From the NCBI GenBank assembly GCA_022709995.1, contig JAKLHU010000016.1, forward strand, positions 1 through 12,761: a stretch of 12,761 bases of DNA. Reading direction: 5' to 3'. The position numbers were made by a program, and so were the translations under genes. Below the pieces are notes generated by a model. The model searched no databases and was not told where the DNA came from. It saw only the letters and a program-made list of their open reading frames with translations. Shown piece by piece: positions 1 through 6,116 of the stretch. This DNA is from Verrucomicrobiota bacterium. Its GTDB lineage: Bacteria; Verrucomicrobiota; Lentisphaeria; Oligosphaerales; Oligosphaeraceae. How positions within the stretch are numbered: position 1 is the first letter of the stretch; each line of letters begins with the position of its first letter.

Positions 1-168
1 ATCCTGACGGGCGACCCTTACCAGATCGACAACCCATACATCGACGCCGAAAACAACGGCCTGACGTACGTTATCGAACGCTTCCGTGGCGAACGCATCT
101 CGGCGCACGTCACGCTGCAGCGCGGCGAACGCAGCGAACTGGCCGAAACCGCCTCCGCCCTGCTGTAG
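1..168 (+). CDS. PhoH-family ATPase, C-terminal end (5' cut by window)
   Basis: The frame is open from base 1 to a TAG at 166-168 and encodes 55 residues. Seen directly: [14 protein letters not shown] near the start, then [12 protein letters not shown], and a tail of the form [17 protein letters not shown]. These are hallmarks of the C-terminal end of PhoH-like P-loop ATPases, specifically the longer form with an N-terminal PIN nuclease domain (YlaK/PhoH2 type), where the GDPxQID segment follows the Walker B region. The Walker A and PIN parts lie outside the window, so the fusion cannot be checked here. Family role: ATP-dependent RNA helicase or RNase activity is reported for PhoH2 proteins. 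The next 210 bases hold no gene and no strong terminator hairpin. Confidence 0.88.
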   Translation: MLTGDPYQIDNPYIDAENNGLTYVIERFRGERISAHVTLQRGERSELAETASALL

Positions 169-381
169 ATAAAACCGGCCTGGAAGGAAAAGCCAGGTGT
201 TGTGGAAGAGGAAAAGGCAAATGAAGCACTGCCGCCACGCTCTTCCACCAGGGAAAAGCATCACCGCCAGACCTGACGCGACTTGGCGATGACGCGATCA
301 ACAGGCGACACGGCTTTCCAGTGCACTCCCCGGCCGAAAGTCTGCGGAAGGTGCTTGGCGTTGGCTGGAGAAAGGAGCGCT

Positions 382-1872
382 ATGAACTTGTCGCACGCGG
401 AGTTTCTGGCTAAACGACGGCATGTCATTTTGCAGGAGGATACGGACTCTCCGACGGCCTTCACCCTGGCCAAAGACGGCTTTTCGCAGTGGCTCCAGGA
501 CCGTTTCCGCCATTTCGAGCCGTCTGCCGTTGCCTCGATCGTCTGGGACATGGGCTTGGAATCGGAGTCCTTCCGGACCTGGCAGCGCGGGCGCATCCGC
601 CCTTTGCGCGATGATTATGTCCCGGTCGGCGAATGGGGCCGGCAAGGCATCGACTGGCTCGCCGAAGGCATGGCGGCCGCCAGTTCCCTGGGCATTGAAT
701 CCTTCTGGAATCACCGCATCTCGGAAGTCGACCTGCCGCACCCGCTGATGACCGCCAAAGACCTCTGCGTTCCCCATGATTCGCCCCGCCGCCTCAACCC
801 CTTCAAGCAGGAGCATCCCGACTGGCTGCTCAAAACCTGGTGGCCCCAGGGACTGTGGAACCTCGCCGTGCCGGAATTGCGAGCCCATAAAGTCGCCATC
901 CTCGAGGAACTGCTGACCAACTACCCCCTGGCCGGGATTCAACTTGACTTCGCCCGCCACACGCCTTGCCTGCCGCCCGGGCAGGAATGGGAACAACGCG
1001 AACACGCCACCGAATTCGTCCGCCTGGTCAGACGCATGATGCGCACCATCGAAAAAAACAGCGGCCGGCCGCTGCTGCTGCTGGCCCGAGTGGCGGAAAA
1101 TCCCGCCGGCGGCAACCGCGACGGCCTGGATGTGGAAACCTGGGTGCGGGAAGGACTGCTCGATGTGCTGGTGCCGGGCGGCCGCGCCACCGCCATCGAC
1201 TTCCAATCCTACCGCGCCATGCCCGGCGCGGAAAACATCGCCATCATCCCCAGCCTGGACGGACATCATACCCCCGCCGGATACAACGGCCTCCCCATCG
1301 AATACCTGCGCGGCGTCGCCACCAATTTCTTCGCCGGCGGCGCCGACGGCATCTCGCTTTTCAACTGGTTCATCGACCGGCCGATCCATCCCGCCAAACG
1401 CCAGTTTCTGGAAGAATTGGCCGATTGGCCGGCCATGCGCGGCAGGGCGACGTTCTATGCCGCCGAACGCCGCGGCGAATATCCCTGGGCCGGGAATTAC
1501 CTCTATCGCTGCGATGACCGCCCGCTGCCGGCCCTGGCGCCAACGGACACGCCGCTCCTGGTTCCGGTGGTCATCGTCCGGCCCGAACGCCCGGCCCGGC
1601 TGGACATCCTGGCGACCGGGTTGTCAGCGCCAACCGACCTGACCGCGGTGACTCTCAACGGCGTGCCGCTGGCGCCCAGCCATTTCGACCCAGCCCGCTG
1701 TGACCAATGGAACACGTTTAACCACAAAGCGGCGCCCTGCTTACCGTGCATCAGCTTCTCGCTGGACGGAATGTCCCTGGTCAGCGGCGAAAACACGGTG
1801 GCAATTTCCCGCCGCACCAAAACCAACCGGGACATCGTGGTGCAGGGACTGGAAATCCACCAGGCGACGTAA
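382..1872 (+). CDS. Glycosyl-hydrolase-like TIM-barrel protein with C-terminal beta domain
   Basis: A 496-residue protein. I chose the ATG at 382 because AAAGGAG sits 4 bases upstream (371-377); the in-frame ATG at 283 has no ribosome site and adds 33 unconvincing residues. No signal peptide is visible, so it is probably cytoplasmic. Residues about 50-340 read as a TIM barrel of the GHL10 / family-10-like glycosidase type: FWNHR near 108-112, HPDWL followed by ALPEVR-like LAVPELRAHK, GIQLDFARH with D189 and R192, LDVETWVREGLLDVLVPGG (E252), and GADGISLFNWF ending near 330. The last 120 residues look like an all-beta domain. The acidic residues on strand ends are compatible with a retaining glycosidase, but substrate and activity are unknown. 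It stands alone, with non-coding DNA on both sides. Calling it a GHL10-type protein is family recognition from motifs; a catalytic role is inference. Confidence 0.72.
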   Translation: MNLSHAEFLAKRRHVILQEDTDSPTAFTLAKDGFSQWLQDRFRHFEPSAVASIVWDMGLESESFRTWQRGRIRPLRDDYVPVGEWGRQGIDWLAEGMAAASSLGIESFWNHRISEVDLPHPLMTAKDLCVPHDSPRRLNPFKQEHPDWLLKTWWPQGLWNLAVPELRAHKVAILEELLTNYPLAGIQLDFARHTPCLPPGQEWEQREHATEFVRLVRRMMRTIEKNSGRPLLLLARVAENPAGGNRDGLDVETWVREGLLDVLVPGGRATAIDFQSYRAMPGAENIAIIPSLDGHHTPAGYNGLPIEYLRGVATNFFAGGADGISLFNWFIDRPIHPAKRQFLEELADWPAMRGRATFYAAERRGEYPWAGNYLYRCDDRPLPALAPTDTPLLVPVVIVRPERPARLDILATGLSAPTDLTAVTLNGVPLAPSHFDPARCDQWNTFNHKAAPCLPCISFSLDGMSLVSGENTVAISRRTKTNRDIVVQGLEIHQAT

Positions 1873-1983
1873 TCACCCGGTTGCCTTTTCGGAACCCGGG
1901 CCCGCTGAATGATTTTGGCAATCGCTCCCGCCCCTTGGCCCGGCTGCCAAAAAGGCCGGCGACGCCAGAAAATCATCCACAAC

Positions 1984-2016
1984 AAAAAAAGCCTCCCGGC
2001 GAAGTCCGGAAAGCTT
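1984..2016 (-). terminator. Orphan intrinsic terminator reading leftward
   Basis: On the minus strand an 11-bp stem (AAGCTTTCCGG with CCGGGAGGCTT, 6-base loop ACTTCG) runs directly into seven T (1990-1984). Two of the pairs are G-U only in the minus-strand RNA and would be C-A mismatches in plus-strand RNA, which fixes the orientation. No minus-strand gene lies within 500 bases upstream, so the gene it once served appears to be lost. Confidence 0.6.
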
Positions 2017-2064
2017 TGAAGGTATTGGCTGGTGCGCGCAACGGGATTTATGGGCGTAATTTAG

Positions 2065-2095
2065 CCTAATTTATATAATTTTTATACTAATTAGG
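2065..2095. repeat. AT-rich inverted repeat at the left edge of the phage block
   Basis: Perfect 7-bp arms CCTAATT (2065-2071) and AATTAGG (2089-2095) flank a 17-base AT-only core that contains TATAAT and TATACT. It lies about 50 bases before the integrase fragment in otherwise GC-rich DNA. It could be the old integrase promoter/operator or part of an attachment site; nothing here decides between them. Confidence 0.35.
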
Positions 2096-2143
2096 TCGTT
2101 ATTTCCATGGGCCGCCCCATCCCCATCAGCCCAGGCGACCCGC

Positions 2144-2300
2144 ATGAAAGCCAAAACCAAGCCGCTGCCGCCGCCGGAGGACGTAAGGAATCTGCTGCTC
2201 ATCGGCAGCACCTGGTATGTCCGAGCCCTGATTCAAGGAGCTACTGTAAAGCAGACCCTGCGGACGTCAAGCTTGGCCGTGGCGCAATCGCGGCGGACGG
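2144..2300 (+). pseudogene. Phage integrase (tyrosine recombinase), N-terminal fragment
   Basis: An ATG at 2144 opens a frame of about 52 sensible residues. Residues 22-52 carry STWYVRALIQGATVKQTLRT followed by SSLAVAQSRR. This is the typical N-terminal 'W-Y-x-R-G-x-x-x-x-x-S-L-x-T-x-x-x-x-x-A-x-x-x-R' DNA-binding segment of phage tyrosine integrases. The reading is lost exactly where repeat copy A begins (2301); the frame continues only as low-complexity sequence and no catalytic R-H-R-Y domain exists anywhere in the window. The gene is therefore a dead 5' stub. Its position beside an AT-rich inverted repeat suits one end of an integrated element. Function of the parent (site-specific integration) is family knowledge. 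Confidence 0.6.
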
Positions 2301-2357
2301 GTAATCGGTCAGCCATTGCATCTGGCGGCCATAATGGCCTGGCGCGCCAAGGTGGCG
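2301..2357 (+). repeat. Dispersed palindromic repeat, copy A (5' half only)
   Basis: 57 bases align without gaps to the first 57 bases of copies B (7581) and C (9559), including the invariant GTAATCGGTCA start and GGCCTGGCGCGCCAAGGTGG near its end. The similarity stops abruptly at 2357, before the strong internal hairpin seen in the other copies. It lies exactly at the junction of the integrase stub and an unrelated 3' gene fragment. Confidence 0.8.
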
Positions 2358-2525
2358 GTACTGCTGGCCACCATGATCAACATCAATCTGCCCAAAGGGA
2401 AGACACGCGTCAAGGCCGATGCCCTAAATCCGTATGCCGCCCGGCGGCAAAGCAATGTAATGGTGATCAGCCGGGAAGAGGCGACTGAGGTATTCAAACA
2501 GATCGCCGCGCAAGGCAAAAAATGA
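2316..2525 (+). pseudogene. 3' fragment of a small, probably phage, gene fused to repeat A
   Basis: The frame continues out of repeat A and ends at TGA (2523-2525). The non-repeat part encodes about 55 residues with good coding character: LPKGKTRVKADALNPYAARR and then a helical, charged tail with VMVISREEATEVFKQIAAQ. A lysine-rich linker followed by 'NPY' and a short helix resembles the small proteins encoded just before tape-measure genes in tailed phages, but I cannot name it. Its own 5' end is missing and has been replaced by repeat A, so the listed start is only the first ATG in the fused frame. A hairpin immediately follows the stop. Confidence 0.4.
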
Positions 2526-2556
2526 AAGGCCGTATCCAAACGCTTGGACACGGCCT
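2517..2556 (-). terminator. Terminator after the 113-aa small gene
   Basis: A 13-bp stem with one imperfect pair (2527-2539 against 2544-2556) and a 4-base loop is followed on the minus strand by TTTCATTTTTT. It lies 17 bases beyond the stop of the minus-strand gene at 2573-2914 and also abuts the plus-strand fragment ending at 2525, so it may act for both. Confidence 0.7.
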
Positions 2557-2572
2557 CGGAAGTCACTTATAA

Positions 2573-2914
2573 TCATTCACCAAGACAACCGGACATGAGA
2601 TAGACCATCTCCAATGTTTCGTCGCGCCGTCTCTTTTCCTCCGCCATCTCCTTGCCTTCCTCCAGAGTTGGCAAATATTCGACTACGACCTCTCTGTCTT
2701 CATCATATACTGCCTTCCATTCGCCCTTGAGACCCTTAGGCGCGCCAACCAGATCAAGGAAGACACGCGTTTGCATCTCTTCTTCGGAAATCCACTTCAA
2801 GTATCCTGGCGTCTTCGTATAGCAATTGTTTCCAATCCAGTAATTATACCTGATGGAAAAAAGCCCGAAGAAGACTTCCACCCTCACTATAACTTTTATT
2901 TGAGCATTATCCAT
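2573..2914 (-). CDS. Small protein, paralogue of its upstream neighbour
   Basis: 113 residues, start ATG at 2914 preceded by AGGAAG at suitable spacing. I do not recognise the family. The N-terminal third is hydrophobic/aromatic (VEVFFGLFSIRYNYW), the middle carries WISEEEMQ and GEWKAVYDED, and the C-terminal third is a highly charged helix (EEGKEMAEEKRRRDE). The WxSEEEMQ...GEWKxV(Y/F)D...YxP core is shared with the 105-aa protein encoded 75 bases upstream, so the two arose by duplication. Both are transcribed leftward and are followed by one terminator, which suggests a two-gene operon. They lie between phage fragments on the other strand. Accessory phage ('moron') or immunity-type roles are conceivable but only inferred. 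Confidence 0.7.
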   Translation of the reverse strand: MDNAQIKVIVRVEVFFGLFSIRYNYWIGNNCYTKTPGYLKWISEEEMQTRVFLDLVGAPKGLKGEWKAVYDEDREVVVEYLPTLEEGKEMAEEKRRRDETLEMVYLMSGCLGE

Positions 2915-2989
2915 GGCTTGCTTCCTAACTTAGAGGCTGGCAAACATCATGTCATCACCCTCAGATCACCGGGCAAAGGATGAAATAGA

Positions 2990-3307
2990 CTAATAGAAGT
3001 AATAGACGTCGTCATCGCCCCGCTGGGCCCTGTCCTGCCGCTCCGCAATCTCCGGGGGCGGGAAGTACTTGGGGACAACATTCTTCTTCTGGTCGAAAAC
3101 CGGCTTCCATTCGCCCGCGCGATTCAAAGGCGGATTGCACAGTTCCATTTCGACATGCTTTTGCATTTCCTCTTCAGACATGTTCTGAAGCCAGTAGGGC
3201 GTCCAAACGACCCAACCAAAAATTTCGCTCAGGAATTCCACCTTGTCACCCCACCATCCGAAGGCAACTCTCATCCTCGCGATTCTTTTATTATCGTTGT
3301 CTTCCAT
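2990..3307 (-). CDS. Small protein, paralogue of the 113-aa neighbour
   Basis: 105 residues from the ATG at 3307, which has GGAGG 7 bases upstream. The ATG at 3346 would add 13 residues and has no ribosome site, so I reject it. Visible features: basic N-terminus, tryptophan-rich region (FGWWGD, FGWVVWTPYW) around residues 16-38, the shared core NMSEEEMQKHVEMEL and GEWKPVFDQKK, and an acidic, tyrosine-rich end. It matches the downstream 113-aa protein over about 55 residues, strongest in the SEEEMQ and GEWK blocks. No transmembrane segment is certain. It begins 67 bases from the divergent tape-measure head at 3375. Function unknown. Confidence 0.7.
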   Translation of the reverse strand: MEDNDNKRIARMRVAFGWWGDKVEFLSEIFGWVVWTPYWLQNMSEEEMQKHVEMELCNPPLNRAGEWKPVFDQKKNVVPKYFPPPEIAERQDRAQRGDDDVYYFY

Positions 3308-3374
3308 GCCTTGCCTCCGTCGCTTGGCACCCTCCATGCATTGCAACCATCCTCACTTACAATGTAATACAACC

Positions 3375-4046
3375 ATGGCAAACATCAAAGACATCGCCGC
3401 CGGCATGACTTACGTCAAGATCATGGTTGACAATTCCGAGCTCGCCACGGGGCTCAAAAAATCCAAGGGCATGGTGAAGCGCTTCGGCGACGTCTGCGCC
3501 TCCATCGGCTCGAAGATGACCGCCACCGGCGTCATGCTCGCCGCGCCCTTTGTCAATGCCATGCGCATCTTCACCCAGTTCGACGACCAGATGCGCATGA
3601 CCAAGGCCGTGACCGGCGCCACCAACGACGAATTCGACTTGCTGATCAAACGTGCCCGCCAGATCGGCAGGGACACGGCCTTCTCGGCATCCCAGACCGC
3701 CGCCGACATGACTTCGCTGGGACGAATGGGTTTCTCTTCCAAGGAAATAGACCGCGCGACGCCGTCCGTGGTCGATTTGGCGCTGGCCACTGGCACCGAC
3801 CCGGCCCAGGCGGCCGACATCGCCGCCAACAACATGCGTGTCTTTGGCATGCGAGCCACGGATATGACCACCGTCGCCGACGTATTGACCGTTACGGCAA
3901 ACTCATCGGCACAGACCCTGTATGACTTGGGCGAAGCCCTGAAAATGGCCAGTCCCCTGGCCGCCGTCGCCGTGCTGATACCCGGCCTGCGAGTCATGGA
4001 TAAACGCCTTACAGCGAATCCAGAAGAAAACAAACCATGCACGTAA
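3375..4046 (+). pseudogene. Phage tail tape-measure protein, N-terminal head 1 (truncated)
   Basis: From the ATG at 3375 about 197 residues match the conserved head of tail tape-measure proteins (PhageMin_Tail / TP901 type). Landmarks are YVKIMVDNSELATGLKK, FTQFDDQMR, VTGATNDEFDLLIKRAR, DTAFSASQTAADM, LATGTDPAQAADI and VLTVTANSSAQT with LGEALKMASP. After about 3965 the expected 'A-x-G-x-S-x-x-x-x-A' continuation is replaced by unrelated sequence and the frame ends at 4046. Intact family members are commonly 600 to over 1,500 residues, so this is a head without the coiled-coil body that sets tail length. No ribosome site is apparent before the ATG. The break is next to the end of a small gene on the opposite strand. 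Confidence 0.82.
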
Positions 4047-4269
4047 TCAACATCAGGAAAAGCACAGTTAGGCCAAGGACTGTCCGATCTCGCTTTTGGT
4101 CTTCGGTCAATGGCGCCTTGGCCGGCTGTAAAGTGGCTGGATTCTCAATCGTGATCTGAATCTTCCGACCATCTTCAAGTTCGATGGTCTCCTGTTTATT
4201 TTCAGACAAACGAATATATGGCTTTCGCTTGTATCCACCCATTGCAAATGCTGGAAAATCAGCTGGCAT
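4009..4269 (-). CDS. Small protein with one C-terminal membrane segment
   Basis: 86 residues, starting at the ATG at 4269 with an excellent GGAGGT 5 bases upstream. Residues 1-63 are soluble and charged (basic YKRKPYIRL, acidic ETIELEDGR, then KIQITIENPATL). Residues about 65-84 form one hydrophobic helix (TVLGLTVLFLMLITCMVCFL) ending three residues before the stop. This is a tail-anchored or single-span inner-membrane topology. I do not recognise the family. It overlaps the last 38 bases of the out-of-frame tail of tape-measure head 1 and is divergent from head 2 (33 bases apart). By position it is a phage accessory gene; small membrane proteins there are often superinfection-exclusion or holin-like, but nothing specific supports either. 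Confidence 0.65.
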   Translation of the reverse strand: MPADFPAFAMGGYKRKPYIRLSENKQETIELEDGRKIQITIENPATLQPAKAPLTEDQKRDRTVLGLTVLFLMLITCMVCFLLDSL

Positions 4270-4302
4270 GACTCACCTCCATATAACCAAACGGAAAATT
4301 TT

Positions 4303-4533
4303 ATGGCCGCGTTTGCATCAATCTTAGCAGGAAAAGCGACGATTTCAATAACTGTTGACGGTTCCAATATAAAACCCGGGTTAGAAAAGGCAGGCGGTTT
4401 TCTTGCCAATTTTGCGGCGACAAGCACCAATTTATTACAATCCTTGGCGTCCGGTCATTATCTTTTTCAAAACATCATCCGCCCCATCATTGACCTCTAC
4501 GCCTAGTTCGACGATCAAATGCGTGTCGCAAAG
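4303..4533 (+). pseudogene. Tape-measure protein, N-terminal head 2 (nonsense codon, truncated)
   Basis: The ATG at 4303 opens 67 residues that parallel the first tape-measure head: TISITVDGSNIKPGLEKAGG corresponds to its VKIMVDNSELATGLKK stretch. A TAG at 4504-4506 interrupts the frame, but the sequence after it continues in the same frame as FDDQMRVAK, the same FDDQMR motif that follows in head 1. Homology then stops near 4533, where a minus-strand gene remnant takes over. The gene is therefore both interrupted and cut short. It is a diverged paralogue of head 1, not a recent copy. Two different tape-measure heads so close together imply two phages or a duplicated gene. Confidence 0.75.
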
Positions 4534-4830
4534 CCGCCCAGCAGCTCATATAGGCGATGTCCCGCGACCGCATGCCGTGGACGGAATCCTTGAAGTTGTC
4601 GTAGTCAATCGCTTCGGCCTCGGCCTGGACGATTCGGGCCCACAAGGCGCGGCTGAAGTCCATCCGGTATGGGTAGTCGTTGCCAGGCGTATGCGCGACT
4701 TTTGGCGCCACGGCATGAGCGGTGCAAAGGCGCTCGAGGTCGCCGACGAAACGCCCCGGACATGGATGACGCCGACGTTGTCCAGATGCTGGACGGCGGA
4801 GAAAAAGCCTGACTTGCAAAACAGCCACAT
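4487..4830 (-). pseudogene. Frameshifted 'MWLF...' conserved hypothetical protein
   Basis: An ATG at 4830 with GAGG upstream starts MWLFCKSGFFSAVQHLDN and continues to VIHVR; the frame then breaks near 4752-4755. The next frame resumes without gap as RFVGDLERL, TPGNDYPYRMDFSRALWARI and EIDYDNFKDSVHG-like text with AYMSCWAALR at the end. Restoring one base in the GGGGCG stretch rejoins both parts. The combined protein matches a widespread uncharacterised family of about 100-120 residues (W-x-F-x-x-x-G-F-x-S-V at the start, T-P-x-x-D-Y-P-Y-R in the middle, I-D-Y-x-N-F-K near the end). It lies 8 bases after the 161-aa gene, so the two were co-transcribed. The 3' end overlaps tape-measure head 2, and the exact end is uncertain. 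Confidence 0.65.
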
Positions 4831-4838
4831 GGCGGGCC

Positions 4839-5324
4839 TCAAATCATGTCGGGTGAAAGCCCCTGCGCTTCCAAGTCGGCCAGGGTCAAGGGCTTGTTCT
4901 GTTCGTATGGGATGTCCATCGACATCAGCGGATAAAGGGCGTTTTCCTTGAGCAGGTAATTGACGGCCTCCAGGCGAGTAGGGACCTTAGTCATCGCCTT
5001 GTCGCCGCGGTGATAGTAGTGGTGCATGACCATCAGGACGCGAGGGTCGGTGGTGATGGGGTTCCCAAACGTCATGTCGATATAGACACCGTTCTTTTGA
5101 ATGTATTTTTTATACTTGCCAAGCTCATCGTCAAAGGCATCTTCGTATGGGTAAAAGCAGGATAGCCCTCTACGTAATGATTGCCAGTTATCGGTCGGCA
5201 TGAACGAAATCCCGTCCGCACGAAAATAGGGTGATCCGTCTGGATTAATTAAAATCTCCAGCTCGCCCGCGTCTTCACAGACCGGATTACTTTCGCCCAT
5301 AAATTCTTCCACAGTCCATTTCAT
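4839..5324 (-). CDS. Hypothetical protein, 161 aa
   Basis: An uninterrupted frame from ATG 5324 to TGA 4839 with normal amino-acid composition, acidic overall. No transmembrane segment, signal peptide or motif that I can assign is visible. It is rich in prolines and aromatic residues, and has the stretches GSPYFRADGISFMP, SCFYPYEDAFDDELGKYKKY and VMHHYYHRGDK. No clear ribosome site precedes the ATG, but a gene remnant ends 12 bases upstream, so translation could be coupled. Eight bases after its stop begins the frameshifted MWLF gene. It is one of the few undamaged frames within the phage block, which hints at recent arrival or maintained function. Function unknown. Confidence 0.6.
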   Translation of the reverse strand: MKWTVEEFMGESNPVCEDAGELEILINPDGSPYFRADGISFMPTDNWQSLRRGLSCFYPYEDAFDDELGKYKKYIQKNGVYIDMTFGNPITTDPRVLMVMHHYYHRGDKAMTKVPTRLEAVNYLLKENALYPLMSMDIPYEQNKPLTLADLEAQGLSPDMI

Positions 5325-5336
5325 AGTAGCGTTACT

Positions 5337-5486
5337 TTAACTGTTTTTTTCAAATTGCAAGAATTTAATACGGAAAGGAGCGAGCGGCGCATCATCCTTG
5401 ACACTCCCAAGGAAAAGAGCTGGAATTCCATGGGTGTCGGCGTTGAATTCATTTTCACCGTCGCCAAGGAACATCCTGTCGTTTTT
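5337..5486 (-). pseudogene. C-terminal fragment of an unknown phage-block gene
   Basis: In the minus-strand frame ending TAA at 5337 there are about 49 residues of convincing protein: KNDRMFLGDGENEFNADTHG, then IPALFLGSVKDDAPLAPF and a basic end. The internal ATG at 5474 lacks a ribosome site, and the similarity in style extends a few residues upstream of it, so this is the tail of a longer protein whose 5' part was deleted. The break is at about 5486, where it is joined to the head of another gene. Family not recognised. Confidence 0.4.
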
Positions 5487-5538
5487 GCGCGGTCAGCATG
5501 GCCTCGGCCTCGGTGAATGTCAGGAGAGCCTCGAACAC
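5455..5538 (-). pseudogene. 5' fragment of a probable phage head-tail connector gene
   Basis: A GTG at 5538 has AAGGAT five bases upstream and starts 3 bases after the previous stop, the typical spacing of packed phage genes. The first 18 codons read VFEALLTFTEAEAMLTAQ. This 'L-x-T/x-x-E-A-x-A-x-L' opening resembles head-tail connector or DnaT-like head-completion proteins that follow the capsid gene in Mu-like phages. After about 5487 the frame becomes nonsense and stops at 5455. The assignment rests on only 18 residues and on position. Confidence 0.3.
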
Positions 5539-5541
5539 GGG

Positions 5542-5601
5542 TTATCCTTGGGTTTGGTCGTCGCCCGGATCGGAAAGCTCGGCGGTGGGGAGCTCGACCA
5601 G
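5542..5601 (-). pseudogene. 3' tail of a phage gene between capsid and connector
   Basis: About 19 codons, LVELPTAELSDPGDDQTQG followed by TAA (5544-5542), sit in a frame different from the protease fragment they are fused to. A next-gene ribosome site and start follow immediately. The acidic, low-complexity end suits a short structural gene between the major capsid and connector genes. Too short to name. Confidence 0.3.
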
Positions 5602-5923
5602 CCGCGGTCTTCGCCAGCGCTCTGATCCAGCCCGCCGCGGGGGCCTCGTTGCCGGACAGCGTCTGGTGCTCGTAGTCGACCACTACGTCCTTGCCGCGCT
5701 TGGCAAAGTCGGCGATGACATGATCGGCGGACTCCTCGTCGAAGGCGAACCGGCCCATCTCCTCGCCCTTGGTGAAATCGTTGTCGCCATAGCGCACCAG
5801 CAGGAACTCGGACGGCGGGACTTCCGGCGGCGTCTGGGCGCCGTCGGAAAAGCCGATGGGCGCCAGCGCCATCGTGTCCGCCGCCGCGTCGCCCAAGGCC
5901 AGCATGTCGCTGTGTCTGTTCAT
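5602..5923 (-). pseudogene. Mu-like gpI prohead protease, N-terminal fragment
   Basis: From ATG 5923, about 108 residues match the N-terminal part of Mu-type I protein (prohead protease/scaffold, COG4388). Seen directly: PPSEFLLVRYGDNDFTKGE, FAFDEESADHVIADFAKRG, KDVVVDYEHQTL and APAAGWIRAL. In intact proteins this continues for a further 200 or more residues ('G-L-W-A-x-V-x-W-T', then the 'REYRYFSP' block); here the frame runs into arginine-rich nonsense after about 5602. The in-frame upstream extension to 6019 is not protein-like. The parent enzyme processes the capsid scaffold. Its position after the portal and head-morphogenesis remnants follows Mu order. Confidence 0.75.
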
Positions 5924-5967
5924 ATTATTGCCGCCAGCGTCAACTGATTTTTTCCCCAGAAAAGAAC

Positions 5968-5995
5968 TTGACAAGGCCCAAAAGCCGTCTATGGT
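5968..5995 (+). promoter_or_regulatory. Sigma-70-type promoter of small RNA unit 1
   Basis: A perfect -35 TTGACA (5968-5973) is 16 bases from TATGGT (5990-5995). Predicted start is about 6002-6003, just before the closing stem of the downstream RNA. The geometry is the same as in the second unit 114 bases on. Confidence 0.55.
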
Positions 5996-6002
5996 AGTTG
6001 CC

Positions 6003-6069
6003 ACGGCACCTCGTAACACCGCGGATATCCGGAAACGGTAACCTGCTTTCGCCTCGAGGTGCCTTTTTT
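6003..6069 (+). ncRNA. Candidate small RNA 1 with end-to-end stem and T6 terminator
   Basis: Starting within a few bases of the predicted transcription start, GGCACCTCG (6005-6013) pairs perfectly with CGAGGTGCC (6055-6063), followed at once by six T (6064-6069). The enclosed 41 bases contain GGATATCC, a GAAA loop on a 3-bp CCG/CGG stem, and CCTG. The whole is a self-contained transcription unit: promoter, about 65-nt RNA, terminator. It lies in the gap between the head-morphogenesis and gpI remnants on the opposite strand. No open reading frame with a ribosome site is present. I do not recognise the RNA family; a plain terminator is less likely because of the dedicated promoter and large loop. 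Confidence 0.5.
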
Positions 6070-6081
6070 ATTACAAACCAC

Positions 6082-6109
6082 TTGACATCCGTAAAAAGCA
6101 GCTTATGAT
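6082..6109 (+). promoter_or_regulatory. Sigma-70-type promoter of small RNA unit 2
   Basis: TTGACA (6082-6087), 16-base spacer, TATGAT (6104-6109), which matches five of six consensus -10 bases. Predicted start is about 6115-6117, coinciding with the first base of the following stem. Confidence 0.6.
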
Positions 6110-6116
6110 AATGATT

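Noticed and set aside
298..1389. Long minus-strand open frame opposite the glycosidase-like gene
   Set aside because: Mirror of a GC-rich coding strand, rich in G, A, R and V; the plus-strand protein has motifs and a ribosome site.
2398..2770. 13-base direct repeat GGAAGACACGCGT (2398-2410 and 2758-2770)
   Set aside because: About one exact 13-base repeat is expected by chance in a window this size, and the surroundings differ.
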